Positions 40,511-51,870 of a stretch of 64,000 nt of DNA are shown here, in pieces. A program made the translations under genes and the position numbers. The stretch is taken from NCBI GenBank assembly GCA_946902985.2, contig OX336391.1:144711074-144775073 (forward strand). Reading direction: 5' to 3'. The notes under the pieces were generated by a model. It ran no database searches, was not told the DNA's origin, and saw only the letters and a list, made by a program, of their open reading frames with translations. Numbering within the stretch: the first letter of the stretch is position 1; every line of letters begins with the position of its first letter. The DNA is from Meconema thalassinum. Its lineage: Eukaryota > Arthropoda > Insecta > Orthoptera > Tettigoniidae.

Positions 40511-41093
40511 TGGAGAGGGCTAGCTGGTGAACCATGTCTTAATTCCCCGTACAAATACAAACCGATATAAAATAAGTGAATTAATTTACGTATTTCACAG
40601 TTATACAGCATAACCTTTTGATGTATAGAGATTACAACGCAACCAAGAACTACATTTTCCAACGATCCCGAGCCGAGAAAAAGCTACCGTACATAAATAA
40701 TAACAACTTTCGTTCTTGAACACACAAAATTTTGAAATTAATAAACCAGTTATACAACATTCCAATGCATATTGTGTTAAAATTTCGATTCGATCTGATG
40801 ACGGGTTTGTGAGATAATAATTCTTAATTGTGACGCATGGTTGAAACACGCTTAAAAACAGGCACTTTTTGTGTTTCAACTGCGATAAAAAATATTAAAA
40901 TATAAATTTAAAATTTCCAACCTACATAAACTAACGTAAAATAGAACGATGAAAATGATGATGTTATTGGATTTTATGTAGATCTATTGGCTACTTCACA
41001 AACAACCTTCAAACTCGAGTGCACATAATATTTTGGTCGACAGTAGATGCCTCTTATTTTGACGCAAAATAATTTCCAAACTCACTGCTACCT
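40511..41093. other. No recognised feature
   Basis: AT-rich; the open minus frames have no recognisable domain. Confidence 0.35.
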
Positions 41094-41500
41094 TGTCGGA
41101 TTTATTAAGAGCGTTAAGAATCCCTCATTATGCCTTCCTTCGGAGGGGAAGTTAAGCCGGCGGGCCCATGTAAAAAAAAATTGTATGGGATGTAAAAGAA
41201 CCTTCCACTAACTACAATAGTGTGAAGCTAAATTTGTAGGTTAGATTTGATTAACGCTCTATTAAGTTCCAACGTTCGCCGCCAGGTGCAGGCTGTGGCG
41301 GCATCTAGTAGTCAAGTTCACTGCTATGTGTCGTTGAAATTGATCGTCTGCAGTTCTTACCTGAATTACAGATAACACACACAAATACAGCCATCGCAAT
41401 CAACACCGGTTATCAGACAGTTTCTACACACACCCAAAGTACACAGGGCTACATGACCGCGTTGTCGCTGCCCCTAAACTAAGGAACCAACCTACCAATA
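41094..41500 (+). mobile_element. SINE-3 copy, truncated head
   Basis: Begins at TCGGATTTATTAAGAGCG, contains CTTCGGAGGGGAAGTTAAGC and ends at the ACACACCCAAAGTACACAGG module and CCAACCTACC tail. Confidence 0.85.
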
Positions 41501-41690
41501 GATTCTTGATTTCGCACCATAACATGCACGATGTTGAATGGAGTCAGTTCTCCCAGCTCAGCTTCCAGGCATCTTCTTTGTGGCAGCCAATGGCCACAAG
41601 CGTAGAAAGTGTGGAGTACGCCATCAATGTTATTGCAGTAGTTGCACTTAGGCATCACAGATGGCATTGTACTAGACAGAGCTAAGTTCT
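41501..41690 (-). pseudogene. Unassigned retroelement-like zinc segment
   Basis: The minus strand encodes MPKCNYCNNIDGVLHTFYAC then GHWLPQRRCLEAELG. C-x2-C...H-x4-C resembles the CCHC knuckle near the end of R1/Jockey/I-type ORF2 (CxxC...H-x4-C followed by R-x2-LE). Only about 50 codons are visible. Confidence 0.5.
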
Positions 41691-41734
41691 GAGAATTAGT
41701 CGATAATCACCGCTTTTCAGACTATCCAAGCACT

Positions 41735-41900
41735 ATTACCAACAAAACCTGGTCAGAAGATCGCAAGAGAAGCCACAGCGAGAAGATGAAGAGATTTTGG
41801 GAGAAGAGAAAGGCAATGCCATCAGCTAAATAAGTTCAATCGCGCTTCTTATTCGGGCATGACGAAGAAATAAAGAAAGAAAGAAAGAAAGAAAGAAAGT
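41735..41900 (+). pseudogene. LINE-2 3' end with (GAAA)n tail
   Basis: Encodes TWSEDRKRSHSEKMKRFWEK then RKAMPSAK and a stop; the following TTCGGGCATGACGAAG sequence matches the LINE-2 3' end at 60770-60805. The tail is (GAAA)n at 41872-41900. Confidence 0.72.
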
Positions 41901-41944
41901 AAAAAAGCATCATAATAAATTCTATTGAAATAAAATCTGACCTT

Positions 41945-43165
41945 ATTATTGACTCCACAATCCGGTTAAAGAAAATGAAAATTGTGCCCTTTTATTCGGG
42001 TTCTAAATGTTGGTCTATTGCGAATGATTTCTTCGTTGATATTTATTTTAAGTCTTCTGTTATTTCTACCAGCCAATTGTGATTTTTTAGAGAGAGTGCT
42101 AGGTTCAAATACTTTTGTTAGCATGTTGTTTTCCATTCCGTATACGTAGCCATCAATTTTCAGTCTCCTTTTTCTGATGGAATCTGTCTTCGTTATGCCC
42201 ACAAAAAGAACGCGTTTGAACTTGTTAACTTGGGTTGATGACCTTTCCTTCATTTCCTCCTCCCAGAATCTCCTCATGAACTCGTATGCTCTTTCTTGCG
42301 TTCCTCTGTCCATTGATATCCAGTGGTCTTTTTAGCTTTCTCTGTGAAAGTGTGCTTAGTAACCAGAGTTTCAAAGGTCTTGCGATTCTTGATGGTATCT
42401 TCTGTGATGTTTATCACTTTTAAGTTCTGCCTGATTTGTTCTAACCAACTGATTTTGACCTTCTTTGAATTTATTATATCAAGTTTTTTTTTTTCATATC
42501 TATTGCCATCTACTCTGCTGATGTGACCATTGAATTTCAATCATCTCCTGCGTATAGCATCGGTAAACTTATCGATTACTGTGTACAAGTCTCTAGTTTT
42601 CCTTTTAACCCATATATCATTTACATGAACAGAGCCATATATTTTCCTAAGCATTCTTCGTTCTTGTTTTTAAATTTCATCCATTTTACAGTGGCCTCCT
42701 AGAGATGTAGTTTACGAGGCATACAGTGCTCCCGGAAGAACAGCTTTCTTGTAATGCCAAAGATTCGTATTTCGTGACATCTCCCTTTTATTTTAGTGAT
42801 TCCACGTTATTCGGTATGCTATCAGGAGTTTGGTGGCTCTTTTTAAATTAGCTTTCCTGTCCAGTCCAGGTGGTACAATGACTTCTCCCAGGTATTTGAA
42901 GGAAGACACGTGTGTGATTATTCCATAATCCGTCTGTAGTGGGGATTTTTGGATATTCTGATGTCCATAGCCATGAAGTGTGTCTTCCATACGATATTTG
43001 GAGGCCTGTCTTTGATTCTAACTCATGTAATTTCTCTGTGGCATACCTGGTTTCTTCACTAGTCATAGTAAAGATAGCTTGATCATCAGCAAAAACTAGG
43101 CAATTTACTTTGATTCTCTGTCTCAGAGTACCAATGTCTAAAACTTCGACTTCTTTTCTCAATTT
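41945..43165 (-). pseudogene. LINE-2 RT-to-C-terminal fragment, rearranged
   Basis: Minus-strand pieces in order: IKVNCLVFADDQAIFTMTSE and KLHELESKTGLQISY (RT motif C as FADD), SFKYLGEVIVPPGLDRKANL, AYRITWNH, GHISRVDGNRYEKKKLDI, TEERKKEHTS and RRFWEEEMKERS. Then a second C-terminal RKRRLKIDGYVYGMENN...TFRTRIKGHNF block follows, so the C-terminal domain appears twice. Multiple frameshifts. Confidence 0.75.
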
Positions 43166-43171
43166 TCTAAC

Positions 43172-43212
<41 letters not shown>

Positions 43213-43345
43213 TGCGTACATTCCCCTTTAAGGAGAGCGCTAGAAACAAGAAAATCTAGCTTTTGCTGGTGGCTCTTTTCTTTTTATCTTCCCAAAAATC
43301 TTTCATTTCTTCACTGTGTGCCTTCATCTGTCCATTTACGCCTAT
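43166..43345. repeat. (ATT)n microsatellite and linker
   Basis: About 13 ATT units at 43171-43212, then unique DNA up to the HINE. Confidence 0.75.
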
Positions 43346-44295
43346 TAGCCTATTTTCGATTTTTGCAAAAAATGAAAGAAGACTTATGAGATCAACACAG
43401 GGCGAAAACTCGTGTCTCTGTCTGTGTGTGTGAGAGAGAGAGTCTATGTGTGTATGTGTGTGTGTGAGTGGGTGTACTCTCAATGTCTGCCCCCCCCCCC
43501 TATCAATTCGAATACGCTGAAACCAAATTGATCGAAACTTGGTACAGAGGTAGCACTAGCAAAGGGCACCTTAGTGTCATGTTTTTATCGCGGCCATCTT
43601 GACGGAAATGTAATGGCGGCCACCCAGATGTTCAAAGCTCAGATCAAATTACTACTAACCTAATCATCCGATCTCTACAAAATTTTGCAACAACATATAT
43701 TTATATGGCAAGCGTCTTTTTACTAAACTACAATGTCATCAGCCCTATAGTTTGCAGATGGCGGCCATGTATGTGTGCAAATCGATTCCCCCTATCAATT
43801 CAAACACGGTGAAACCGAATTGAACGAAATTTGGTACAGAGGTAGCACTAGCAAATGGCACGTCAGTGTCCTGTTTTATATCGCCGCTATCTTGACGAAA
43901 ACGGAATGGTGTCCACCCAAATGTTAAAAGCTGATATCATATTACGACCAACCTAATCATTTGATGTCTACCAAACTTTGCAACAACATACCATTTTGTG
44001 GGATGCATCTGTTGACTGAACTACAAGGTCATCAGCCCAAAAGTTTGCAGATGGCGGCCATGTATGTGTGCAAATCGATTCCCCATATCAATTCATACAT
44101 GGTGAAACCGAATTGAATGAATTATTTACAGAGGTAGCACTAGCAAAGGGCACCTCATATTCATGTTTAATATCCGTATAAAACGTTGTGTTTCAACCAA
44201 CATTCAATTATACTCCTTGAAAAGGACAAAGAGTTATAACGATACCCACGCATTTAGGAGAAAGTATGCTATATGTTCTTTTCTGAACATCTTGT
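43346..44295 (+). mobile_element. HINE-c copy 1
   Basis: 5' end TAGCCTATTTTCGATTTTTG, ATGAAAGAAGACTTATGAGA, GT/GA microsatellites and poly-C. Modules are about 146 bp, alternating two types, with AATGGCGGCCACCC at 43613 and AGATGGCGGCCATG at 43758 and 44051. The 3' end is AGTATGCTATATGTTC ttttct GAACATCTTGT, with a 6-bp stem ATGTTC/GAACAT. Confidence 0.82.
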
Positions 44296-44899
44296 TTCTC
44301 TAAAATATGTATTTATTTATTTATTTATTTTTATTAATATTAGCCTACATTCCATTTTTGCAAAAAATGAATGTAGATTTATGTGTATCGCCGCCATCTT
44401 TACCAAAACTGAATGGCGGCCACTCAAACGTTCAGACCGTAAAATCAAATCACGACTAACCTAATCATCTGATCTCTACTAAATTTGGTGACAACATACC
44501 TTTATATAGGATGCTTCTTTCACCCAAACTGCAAGGTCATCAGCCGTGATATTTCAGGATGACTGCCGTGTGAATAATGCAACCATTAACATCAATTCCG
44601 ATGATCGCGCCAAGGAGGTGATCCGTTATGTATTATAACTTAATATTATAATATTATACTGCATGAGTGGCCTAAAAGAGCTGAGCCGTCTTTGTCACAT
44701 GACAAGATGGCAGCTGACCTCTCGTGCCTGTCCTATATTTCAGTAGTTTTAGTATGTTGTATGCGATATAGCCTACTTATACAAATAATATAAACTTTGA
44801 AATGATGTATAATAAAGATGTACTGCAGTGAAGAAATCGTTTATTTCAAGATATTATTTGCTAACACGTTGTATCTAAGTCAGTTAATAACACTCAGGT

Positions 44900-44980
44900 G
44901 TTAAGGACATGGTTGGCCCTGGGCTAGCGCGTTAATCTCTCACGCGGTTGACTGGGGATCGACTACTACTGGAGTTAATT
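44900..44980 (+). repeat. tRNA-like fragment
   Basis: GGGCTAGCGCGTTAATCTC and GACTGGGGATCGACTAC are weak box A/B matches; no cloverleaf was drawn. Confidence 0.35.
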
Positions 44981-45368
44981 TCATTTTTTTTACTTGACTT
45001 CTTTTACAAATGATGTGCACGAGCTCTTTACACAGATACTAAATAAAATGACATTTATCTCAAAGGAGAGGCTAATGTATACACTCGTTTATTAATACTA
45101 ACAGCCCCAGCATCGCACATAAACAGAAGACATTAGAAAAAGGAGAATGGAAGAACAAGATACACGTCATCAACCACAGCCTTCTCAATGCCTCTGCATG
45201 GTACTGTCCTCTTGCGGATTGCGTGGGTGATTGTTCCAAACATTCTGCTTTGTGAATCCCTGGCCTCCTGAAGTATTGCAATTTTTTATTACTTCAACTT
45301 GTAGCCGCGATCGTGCTCCGATTACCTTTGAGCACTGCCAGCTGGATCGCCTCCCTCCTGGCTGCTTT

Positions 45369-45540
45369 AAGGACACCACGTACTCATACACGATGAAAAA
45401 GTATATTTTTGTGGCATCACTTTACTAAGTATTTTCTGGGTTTATGCTAAAGGTACAGCTATGATTCTTGTCACATATAAGAAGCCGTATATTCTGAGCT
45501 GTTTTGACCATGTAGTGCCACTTTGCTTTTAGAGGATGTG
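45369..45540 (+). repeat. Repeat R, copy 1
   Basis: About 165 bp are nearly identical to 61808-61979 (CACCACGTACTC, GTGGCATCACTTTACTAAGT, GGTACAGCTATGATTCTTGT). Sequence upstream at 45072-45391 has an open minus frame (SLKQPGGRRSSWQCSKVIGA) that I do not recognise. Confidence 0.85.
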
Positions 45541-46375
45541 TGAAATGAATACAAATTTGGACAGATACATTTTCAAAGAAAATGTTGTATAAGTTGCTTC
45601 AGGTACACATTTCTCAGTTGTTTTTCAATCAAATATTCTCAAATTTTGTTCACATACTTGGAATGGATCATGGCAGATGAGTAACCACTTCGTTTCATTA
45701 TTATTGGGTCAGAAGGCAAGAAAAAAATCCGAACTCTTTCTTTTTAAATGTATTCAAAAATATGTATGAATTTTTCTCTTCCCAATCCATGCCTACTATG
45801 TTTTGGAAGTGAAAATAGGTTAACAGTCAAGTACTCCATATGGCAAGTTAATGTAAAAAAGTTAGCCCTCTATGTTAAATGGTTTCTTAGTTATTGGTAC
45901 CTAAACACGAAAAATGAGTATTAACGGAAAACAGCTGGCAAAGTTAAAATTGTATTATTCAGAGCATGGTACGCTAATTTTTAAAAACTAATTTGAGGTA
46001 GTTGTAGACATCAAAACCCCAACAAACTATATATATTTGGATTCAAAAAAGAATGAAGAATTTTATGGCGGCAAAATAAAAATTCTATTTTTTTTTTTCA
46101 TGCAAGAATACGTGGTGTTCCCCAGAGGCGTTTTATCACATTCACTGCTAGGATGCAGCGCCAACCAACTATAATCGCCGCGGATATTTCAAGGGGAAAA
46201 TACCCAAAACGAAGGATGCTTAAGTTTGGAGGCTTAATATTGAGATTAACGGACGTGAATGCATTACAAATAAGTTAGCTGTTTTGTTATTCAATCATTA
46301 TCAAGTATATAATATTGATTTTGACATTTACTGGCTAATTATCAATATAAAAGAAAAGAGACAATACATGGTGGT
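45541..46375. other. No recognised feature
   Basis: AT-rich DNA inside the HINE-c composite, ending in poly-T at 46089-46100. Confidence 0.35.
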
Positions 46376-46470
46376 AGAAATGATTGTTTTAGGGATGAGG
46401 ACAAAGAGTTATAAGTATACCCATACATTTAGGAGAAAGTAGGCTATATGTTATTTGCTGAACATCTTGT

Positions 46471-46968
46471 TATTATTATTATCATCTAAACTGTGCTTTG
46501 TTTGGAGAACGATTGAGTTATTCAATAGTTCTCTGGCAGCCTGTAAAGCAATCACATCCAGTGCCATCATAACGGCCTCGTGTGTTTAGCAGTCAGCTTA
46601 TATTTATACCCGTGAGGATTGCAGTTCAGCCATTTCTCTCAATAAGACAGCTACCGTCGATCTGAAAACAGTCTTTCATCTTCATTCTGAATGAGATGAA
46701 TGCTCAGGATTGTTTCTGATCGAGACTTCGAACGTGTTCTCTTATCATCACTTCATGACTATAGTTGTACTGATTCAGCCTACTATTCAGTACGTGTGAC
46801 AGTAGAAAGTGACTGATGGCACATGAATTGGCTCAGATGATAGGGTCCTATTATGCGAATGCGGGAGGAATGATTATCTAGGTGGCTAATGAGCTCGGTG
46901 TTTGAGGTTACGACACTCAAAGGTTGACCTATGTGACGATGGTGATGCTCGGTGTTAAATGATTTCGG
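46471..46968. other. No recognised feature
   Basis: No supported gene. A CAGTACGTGTGACAGTAGAA block at 46790 recurs at about 55862, so part of it is repetitive. Confidence 0.35.
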
Positions 46969-47165
46969 CTGGCTGCGTGGCACAGCGGAAAGGTTCTCGT
47001 CTGCTGTTCTCAAGGTTGCGGGACTTAATCCTGGCGCAGATAATTTGCATTTCAGGGTGCTATTTAGGCTATGTTATGGATTCTCTTCAGAGCAAAATTC
47101 CGGTACCTCGACATCACTAAAACCGGAGTTGTTAATGGCACGTATATCCTACAAAATTATTTTGT
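46969..47165 (+). mobile_element. SINE-5 copy
   Basis: Head GGCTGCGTGGCACAGCGG, box-B-like TTGCGGGACTTAATCC, GGGTGCTATTTAGGC and AAATTCCGGTACCTCG. Confidence 0.68.
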
Positions 47166-47281
47166 TAGTTTAATGACTTCAAGGTGAAAAATGTAAATGC
47201 AGAAAGGCGCAGCGATAAATGCTAATAGGGGATCATAGAAGTGCCACAGTCTCGATACTGAATGGCAAATCAGTCAATATT

Positions 47282-47345
47282 AGGGGTTCTCAAACTTTTA
47301 GACACATCGACCCCCTTTTTAGGCTGAGTATTTTGGCAACCGCCC
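47282..47345 (+). mobile_element. hAT-like left end
   Basis: TAGGGGTTCTCAAACTTTTA and CGACCCCCTTTTTAGGC are typical of hAT 5' ends. A matching right end lies at 55255-55338; the flanking octamers GTCAATAT and ATCTATAT match at 6 of 8 positions. Confidence 0.5.
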
Positions 47346-47479
47346 AAGTTTTAACGTTAAAACAATATAGAATGACATAAAATGACCATGATAGCCTGAT
47401 TCCTTATTGACGTGTTAATTATAATCATATATATTATTTCAGTAGTATGCATCCTTCCTGCGGCGCTCGCAAGCGATCG

Positions 47480-48837
47480 ATCGTGAAAAATGAGCATTCA
47501 AATGAGAGAGAATATACATTACCAGTGACGCATTGCACTCTAATTTCTTAAAGATGTATAATTTCTTTAAAAAATTACTTTTAAAAAACTGTACGAAGTG
47601 TGCGATTTGCACTTACTGTTGCTGCAGGAAGATACGCTCCATAATTGGTGTCCACTTTACATTTTGGCCGCTGTGTCGCCTGTTTCATGTCATTTTAACA
47701 TTCTGCGGTCTTTCCTTTATCATTTTGCATGGATTTCAGGAACAGTAAATCAAAGGAATGTGTACTCAAATCGTATAATTTTAATAAATTAGCAGTGACG
47801 AATTGCATTCTAATTTCATAAATATCACTTTTTGTAAGAAGTGTGCGATTTGCAAATACTGATGCTCTAACAAGCTGCAATTATGAGTTGTCGTCTAAAC
47901 CCTTATAACTATTAAACGTTAATTATTTTACAGGTTTTTCTTCTGCATTCTAATTTCATAAATATCGATCATTTCGAATGGTTTTCAGGAATAGTAAATC
48001 AATGGATTGAGTACCCTAATCGTATAAGCTGTGAGTGTTACATCGACTAAAACCTTAGAAATATTAAACATTAAGTTAATTCTTTTAACACGTTATCTTC
48101 TATCCTTTCCCATGGTTTTCAGAATCAGTCGGCTAAATCATTGGATTGGGTACTCAAATCGTATAACCGGCGAGTGTTACTGCTAAGCTTTCAATCATTG
48201 GACTCAGCGCACACATGATTTAAGCTCACCCGTCTAAACAATGGATTTATTAATGTCCAGGTTTGTTAATATGCCGCGATACAGGTTTTTCTTCTGCGTT
48301 CTAATTCCATAAATATCGTTTTTTGTAAGAATTGTGCCTTTTGCTATGTGGTTTTCAGAATCAGTAAATCAATGGATTGGGTACAGGTTTTCGTTCTGCA
48401 TTCTAATTCCATTAATATTGATTTTTGCAAATACTGTTGCTGTATCATGCTATAATATGAGTTGTCGTCTAAAACTTTAAAACAATCATCTTCATCATCA
48501 TCATATAGGCCTCATAAATTAGCAGTGAAAAATTGCATTCTAATTTCATAAATAGGTCTATCAATTTTTGTAAGAAATGTGCTATTGAACGTTAATTCCC
48601 TTACAGTTTTTCTTCTATCATTTCGCATGGATTTCAGAAACAGTAAATCAATGGATTGAGTAGGCCCTACTCTAAATCATAAAACCGGCGAGTGTTACGG
48701 CGTCTAAAACCTTAGACCTATTAAACATTAATTCTTTTACAGGTTTTTCTTCTATCTTCTATCATTTCCCATGGTTTTCAGAATTAGTAAATCAATGGAT
48801 TGGGTACTCAAATCGTATAATTTCATAAATATCGAAT
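47480..48837 (+). repeat. Irregular array of ATTCTAATTTCATAAATATC units
   Basis: The motif GCATTCTAATTTCATAAATA recurs about eight times between 47535 and 49020, interleaved with GGTTTTCAGAATCAGTAAAT, CAATGGATTGGGTACTCAAA and TTTTACAGGTTTTTCTTCT blocks. Spacing varies from about 100 to 250 bp. It may be an LINE 5' UTR monomer array or an unnamed element; it encodes nothing recognisable. Confidence 0.65.
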
Positions 48838-50683
48838 AACCGGTGTTATGATGATCCAATTTTCAGTGATTGCCTTCTTATGTCAGGGAACGTACTACTT
48901 GGAATTCTGACTGAAAGTTAAAGTATCGAATAACCGGAGAGTGTTACGGATAAACTGTCAATCGATGGACTCAGCACACAAATGGCATTAACAGTGACGA
49001 ATTGCATTCTAATTTCATAAATATCAAAGAAAGAAACCAGCCACGCTGATCGTTGGATTTAGGAACAAGGAATCCTCACTATAAGCGAGGCGTGAGGAAG
49101 TTTTACAACGAGGGCTGTCCTGATAAGGGAGAAGGAGGCTCCTCAACCAACAAGATAAAGCAGGAAATCTTGACCAACATGCTTTCTGCCCGGAGTGCAA
49201 CCAGAAGCAACAAAAAGGAATTCTGCCCGATATGTCAGAGGCAATGCACTAATGAGGACAGCACAATCGAATGCGATAGGTGCAGAGAAAAGACCCACGA
49301 GAACTGTACCGGCCTCATTGGTCAGGAAGTCAATGCTCTTGAAAGAAAGAACAGGAAACTGATATGGCTGTGTGAAATGTGTAAACCTGAGGCACTGGGC
49401 ATGAAGAAATCCAAAAAGGTCGAGGACCTAACACAATACATCAAAACCCAAATTCAGGAAAACATGGAAAATAAGATCAAAGAAGCAGTATACAATGCTC
49501 ACAGAATGAAACCAGCCACAGCACGCTCTCATGCTGACGCTCCACTCAAGAAAGCGAAAGCACCCCTGTAGGTAACGTGCAAACGAGTTTAGCGCCGAGT
49601 GCCTCACACAGGAACGGGAAAGTCTCCTGCAGGCAGTGTATAAAGGAGTTTAACACTGATCGTTGCACTTAGGAACGAGGGAGCCTCACAGTAAGCGGGG
49701 CGAGAAGAAGTTTTCCAACGAGGGCTGTCCTGATAAGGGAGAAAGAGGACCCTCAGCCAACAAGATAAAGCAAGAAATCTTGACCAAGGTGCTTTCATAA
49801 ATATCGAATAACTGGTGAGTGTTATGATGAAACAATTTTCAGTTATTGCCTTCGTAAGTTAGAGAACGTAGAGCTTGGAATTCTAACTGAAACGTAAATA
49901 GTGTTCTATAATCATTTGGTTGACATAAAATGATTACAACCTTTCTCCTTAAGCCACTCATTACAAACCTATTGGGGAAAGTATGACTTATGAGCATGCG
50001 CGATTTCTCGCACGGGTACTCAAATCGTATAATTTCATAAAAATATCGAATAACCGGTGTTATAATGATCCAATTTTCAGTGATTGCCTTCTTAAGTTAG
50101 GGAACGTTCAACTTGGAATTCTGACTGAAAGTTAATGTATCGAATAACCGGAGAGTGTTGCGGCTAAACTGTCAATCAATGGACTCAACACACAAATGGC
50201 ATTAACAGTGACGAATTGCATTCTAATTTCATAAATATCAAAGAAAGAAACCAGCCATGCAGATCGTTGCACTTAGGAACAAAGGAGTTTAGCGCAGAGC
50301 GCCTCACACAGGAACGGGAAAGCTGCCCTGCAGGCAGTGTATAAAGGAGTTTAACACTGACTGTTAGCGGGGCATTAAGAAGTTTTACAACGAGCCTGAT
50401 ATGGGAGAAAGAGGATCCTCAGCCAACAAGATAAAGCAGGAAATCTTGACCTAGATACTTTCATAAATATCGAAAAACGAGTGAGTGTTATGATGATCCA
50501 ATTTTCTGTGATTGCCTTCTTAAGTTAGAGAACGTAGAGCTTGGAATTCTAACAGAAACGTAAATAGTGTTCTATAACCATTTGGTTGAAATAAAATGAT
50601 TACAACCTTTCTCCTTAAGTCACTCATTACAAACCTATTGGGGAAAGTATGACTTATGAACATGCGAGATTTCTCGCACGAGT
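48838..50683 (+). repeat. ~1.2-kb tandem duplication around the PHD ORF
   Basis: AATAACCGGTGTTAT starts at about 48838 and 50045 and similarity runs to CATAAATATCAAAGAAAGAA. Inside, 49795-49995 and 50458-50683 are a second pair 663 bp apart (TTGGAATTCTAACTGAAACG, CTTTCTCCTTAAGCCACTCA). Partial PHD-ORF upstream regions (GGAGTTTAACACTGA, CCAACAAGATAAAGCA) recur at 49600-49795 and 50258-50455. Confidence 0.8.
49053..49571 (+). CDS. PHD-finger protein, probable LINE ORF1-like fragment
   Basis: 172 codons from ATG to TAG. Residues C58-x2-C61, C74-x2-C77, H82-x2-C85 and C107-x2-C110 form a complete C4HC3 PHD finger (FCPICQ, ECDRCREKTHENC, WLCEMC), with the conserved Trp before the last pair. A Lys/Glu-rich segment follows (116-150). 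PHD fingers usually bind histone tails, but they also occur at the start of ORF1 in some non-LTR retrotransposons, so the repeat context favours a mobile-element origin. Upstream codons are partly repeated at 49680-49795 and 50370-50455 without the finger. The start ATG is the first in frame; no intron was considered. Confidence 0.6.
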   Translation: MDLGTRNPHYKRGVRKFYNEGCPDKGEGGSSTNKIKQEILTNMLSARSATRSNKKEFCPICQRQCTNEDSTIECDRCREKTHENCTGLIGQEVNALERKNRKLIWLCEMCKPEALGMKKSKKVEDLTQYIKTQIQENMENKIKEAVYNAHRMKPATARSHADAPLKKAKAPL

Positions 50684-50701
50684 CCACTACTAAACCATTT
50701 A

Positions 50702-50740
50702 TTACCTATAGTCAATATTTAGTACATTGAAACCGTACTG
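50702..50740 (+). repeat. Left arm of a 1.2-kb inverted pair
   Basis: AGTCAATATTTAGTACATTG AAACCGTAC is the inverted complement of 51871-51907. Confidence 0.75.
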
Positions 50741-50842
50741 TGACCTTCTTCAGCGTGGTATAGGGTAAGTAACTGAGTAGTACCATACCAAAAGGTCACA
50801 TAGTAAAAAAAAAACAAAAAAACAGATCTGTTACAATAATGT

Positions 50843-51395
50843 TGTTTATGTTCGACCCTCACTATTATGTGTCAGATAACTGTATCATAATGATGGTCAT
50901 TATAACACTGTTTTCCATTATGATACAGTTTCTCCAGCCAATCAGAGCTCGTTCATTGACCAATTAGGTAACGATAACTTCGCGCATGCGCTCAAAATCC
51001 AACATGTCGGACATAAACACAACATCGAACTATAATAAATTACCGACATGGAATACCCACCGTCCATATGTTCGCGTAAATAAACTGGCGAATATGAGAC
51101 AAGAAATAGCACTGTACCTTAAAATCACCAACGCTAATTTCTACACAGCGCATTGTCTTCAAATGACTGCGGTGACAATATTAGAGGGACGGCTGATGTA
51201 AACATATGGCTGCATATGGCATTGCAAGCCCACAGAGCGCAGGCGTCGGTCGTTCAAAGCTCTTGAAAGACAAAGATATAACACCCAACGCTCGCTCTGC
51301 GATCACAAAATTCCAGTAGCTGACTCTCAACAGATATTTATGAATATTTATGTTAAAACATATAATAAAGTTATAATTATCGTCGAACATAAACA
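50843..51395 (+). mobile_element. MITE-M copy 3, complete
   Basis: TIRs TGTTTATGTTCGAC and GTCGAACATAAACA; contains the CCAATCAGAGCTCGTTCATT and CATTATGATACAG inverted motifs shared with 21110-21190. Copy 2 at 20512-21262 is its inverted homologue. Confidence 0.72.
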
Positions 51396-51524
51396 GTCGT
51401 ATGCAACTCGCCTATAATGGTAATAAAGACACTCGTATGGAAATTATAAAACTCGCATACGCTCGTTTTATAAAAAATACTCGTGTCTTAATTATAGCCA
51501 TTATAGGCTCGTTGCATAATGTAC
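51396..51524 (+). repeat. Foldback element F, complete copy
   Basis: About 60-bp arms (GCAACTCGCCTATAATGG / CCATTATAGGCTCGTTGC; TATAAAACTCGC / CTCGTTTTATA) around a 5-base loop. It follows MITE-M directly, as at 20385-20511, so F and M may be one element. Confidence 0.8.
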
Positions 51525-51775
51525 TATAATAATGCATTAAAAATGTCTTGGAAAACAGCGTAAGAATGAGGAGATCTAAAAAGAAGAAATTATACTGAGA
51601 AACAAAAACATGAAAACAGAACAGAAAATATTTAATTTTTTTTAACACTTACGTGTATGTGAAAATGTGTACATGTTGAAAAACTTTGGTTATAAAAATG
51701 ATGCTTGAGGTGTATTCGCCAGGTTTGTGGAGAGAGAAAAACCAAACAATATGCTATAAATATTATTTTATAATG

Positions 51776-51867
51776 AAAGTAATGTGTTTAATTATTGAAT
51801 CTTGAGAGCAAAATGTAAGTAAAAGAGGTTTTTTCTCTCAAGATTCAATAATTTAACACATTACTTT
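51776..51867 (+). ncRNA. Pre-miRNA-like hairpin (candidate only)
   Basis: Arms 51776-51808 and 51835-51867 pair over 33 bp with a single mismatch (AAAGTAATGTGTTTAATT...; partner AATTTAACACATTACTTT) and a 26-base loop. It could be a miRNA precursor or merely a MITE foldback. No expression evidence is possible here. Confidence 0.35.
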
Positions 51868-51870
51868 CCG

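Larger units (their letters stand above)
44341..46470 (+). mobile_element. HINE-c copy 2, with inserted DNA
   Basis: 5' end TAGCCTACATTCCATTTTTG; 3' end GAGAAAGTAGGCTATATG then TTATTTGCTGAACATCTTGT. About 250 bp at the left and 100 bp at the right match HINE-c; 44600-46370 is foreign (a tRNA-like segment and repeat R among other DNA). Confidence 0.65.

Noticed and set aside
45185..45391. 68-codon minus ORF (SLKQPGGRRSSWQ...) as a gene
   Set aside because: Not recognised, short and embedded in repeat R and HINE-c DNA; left unannotated as a gene.
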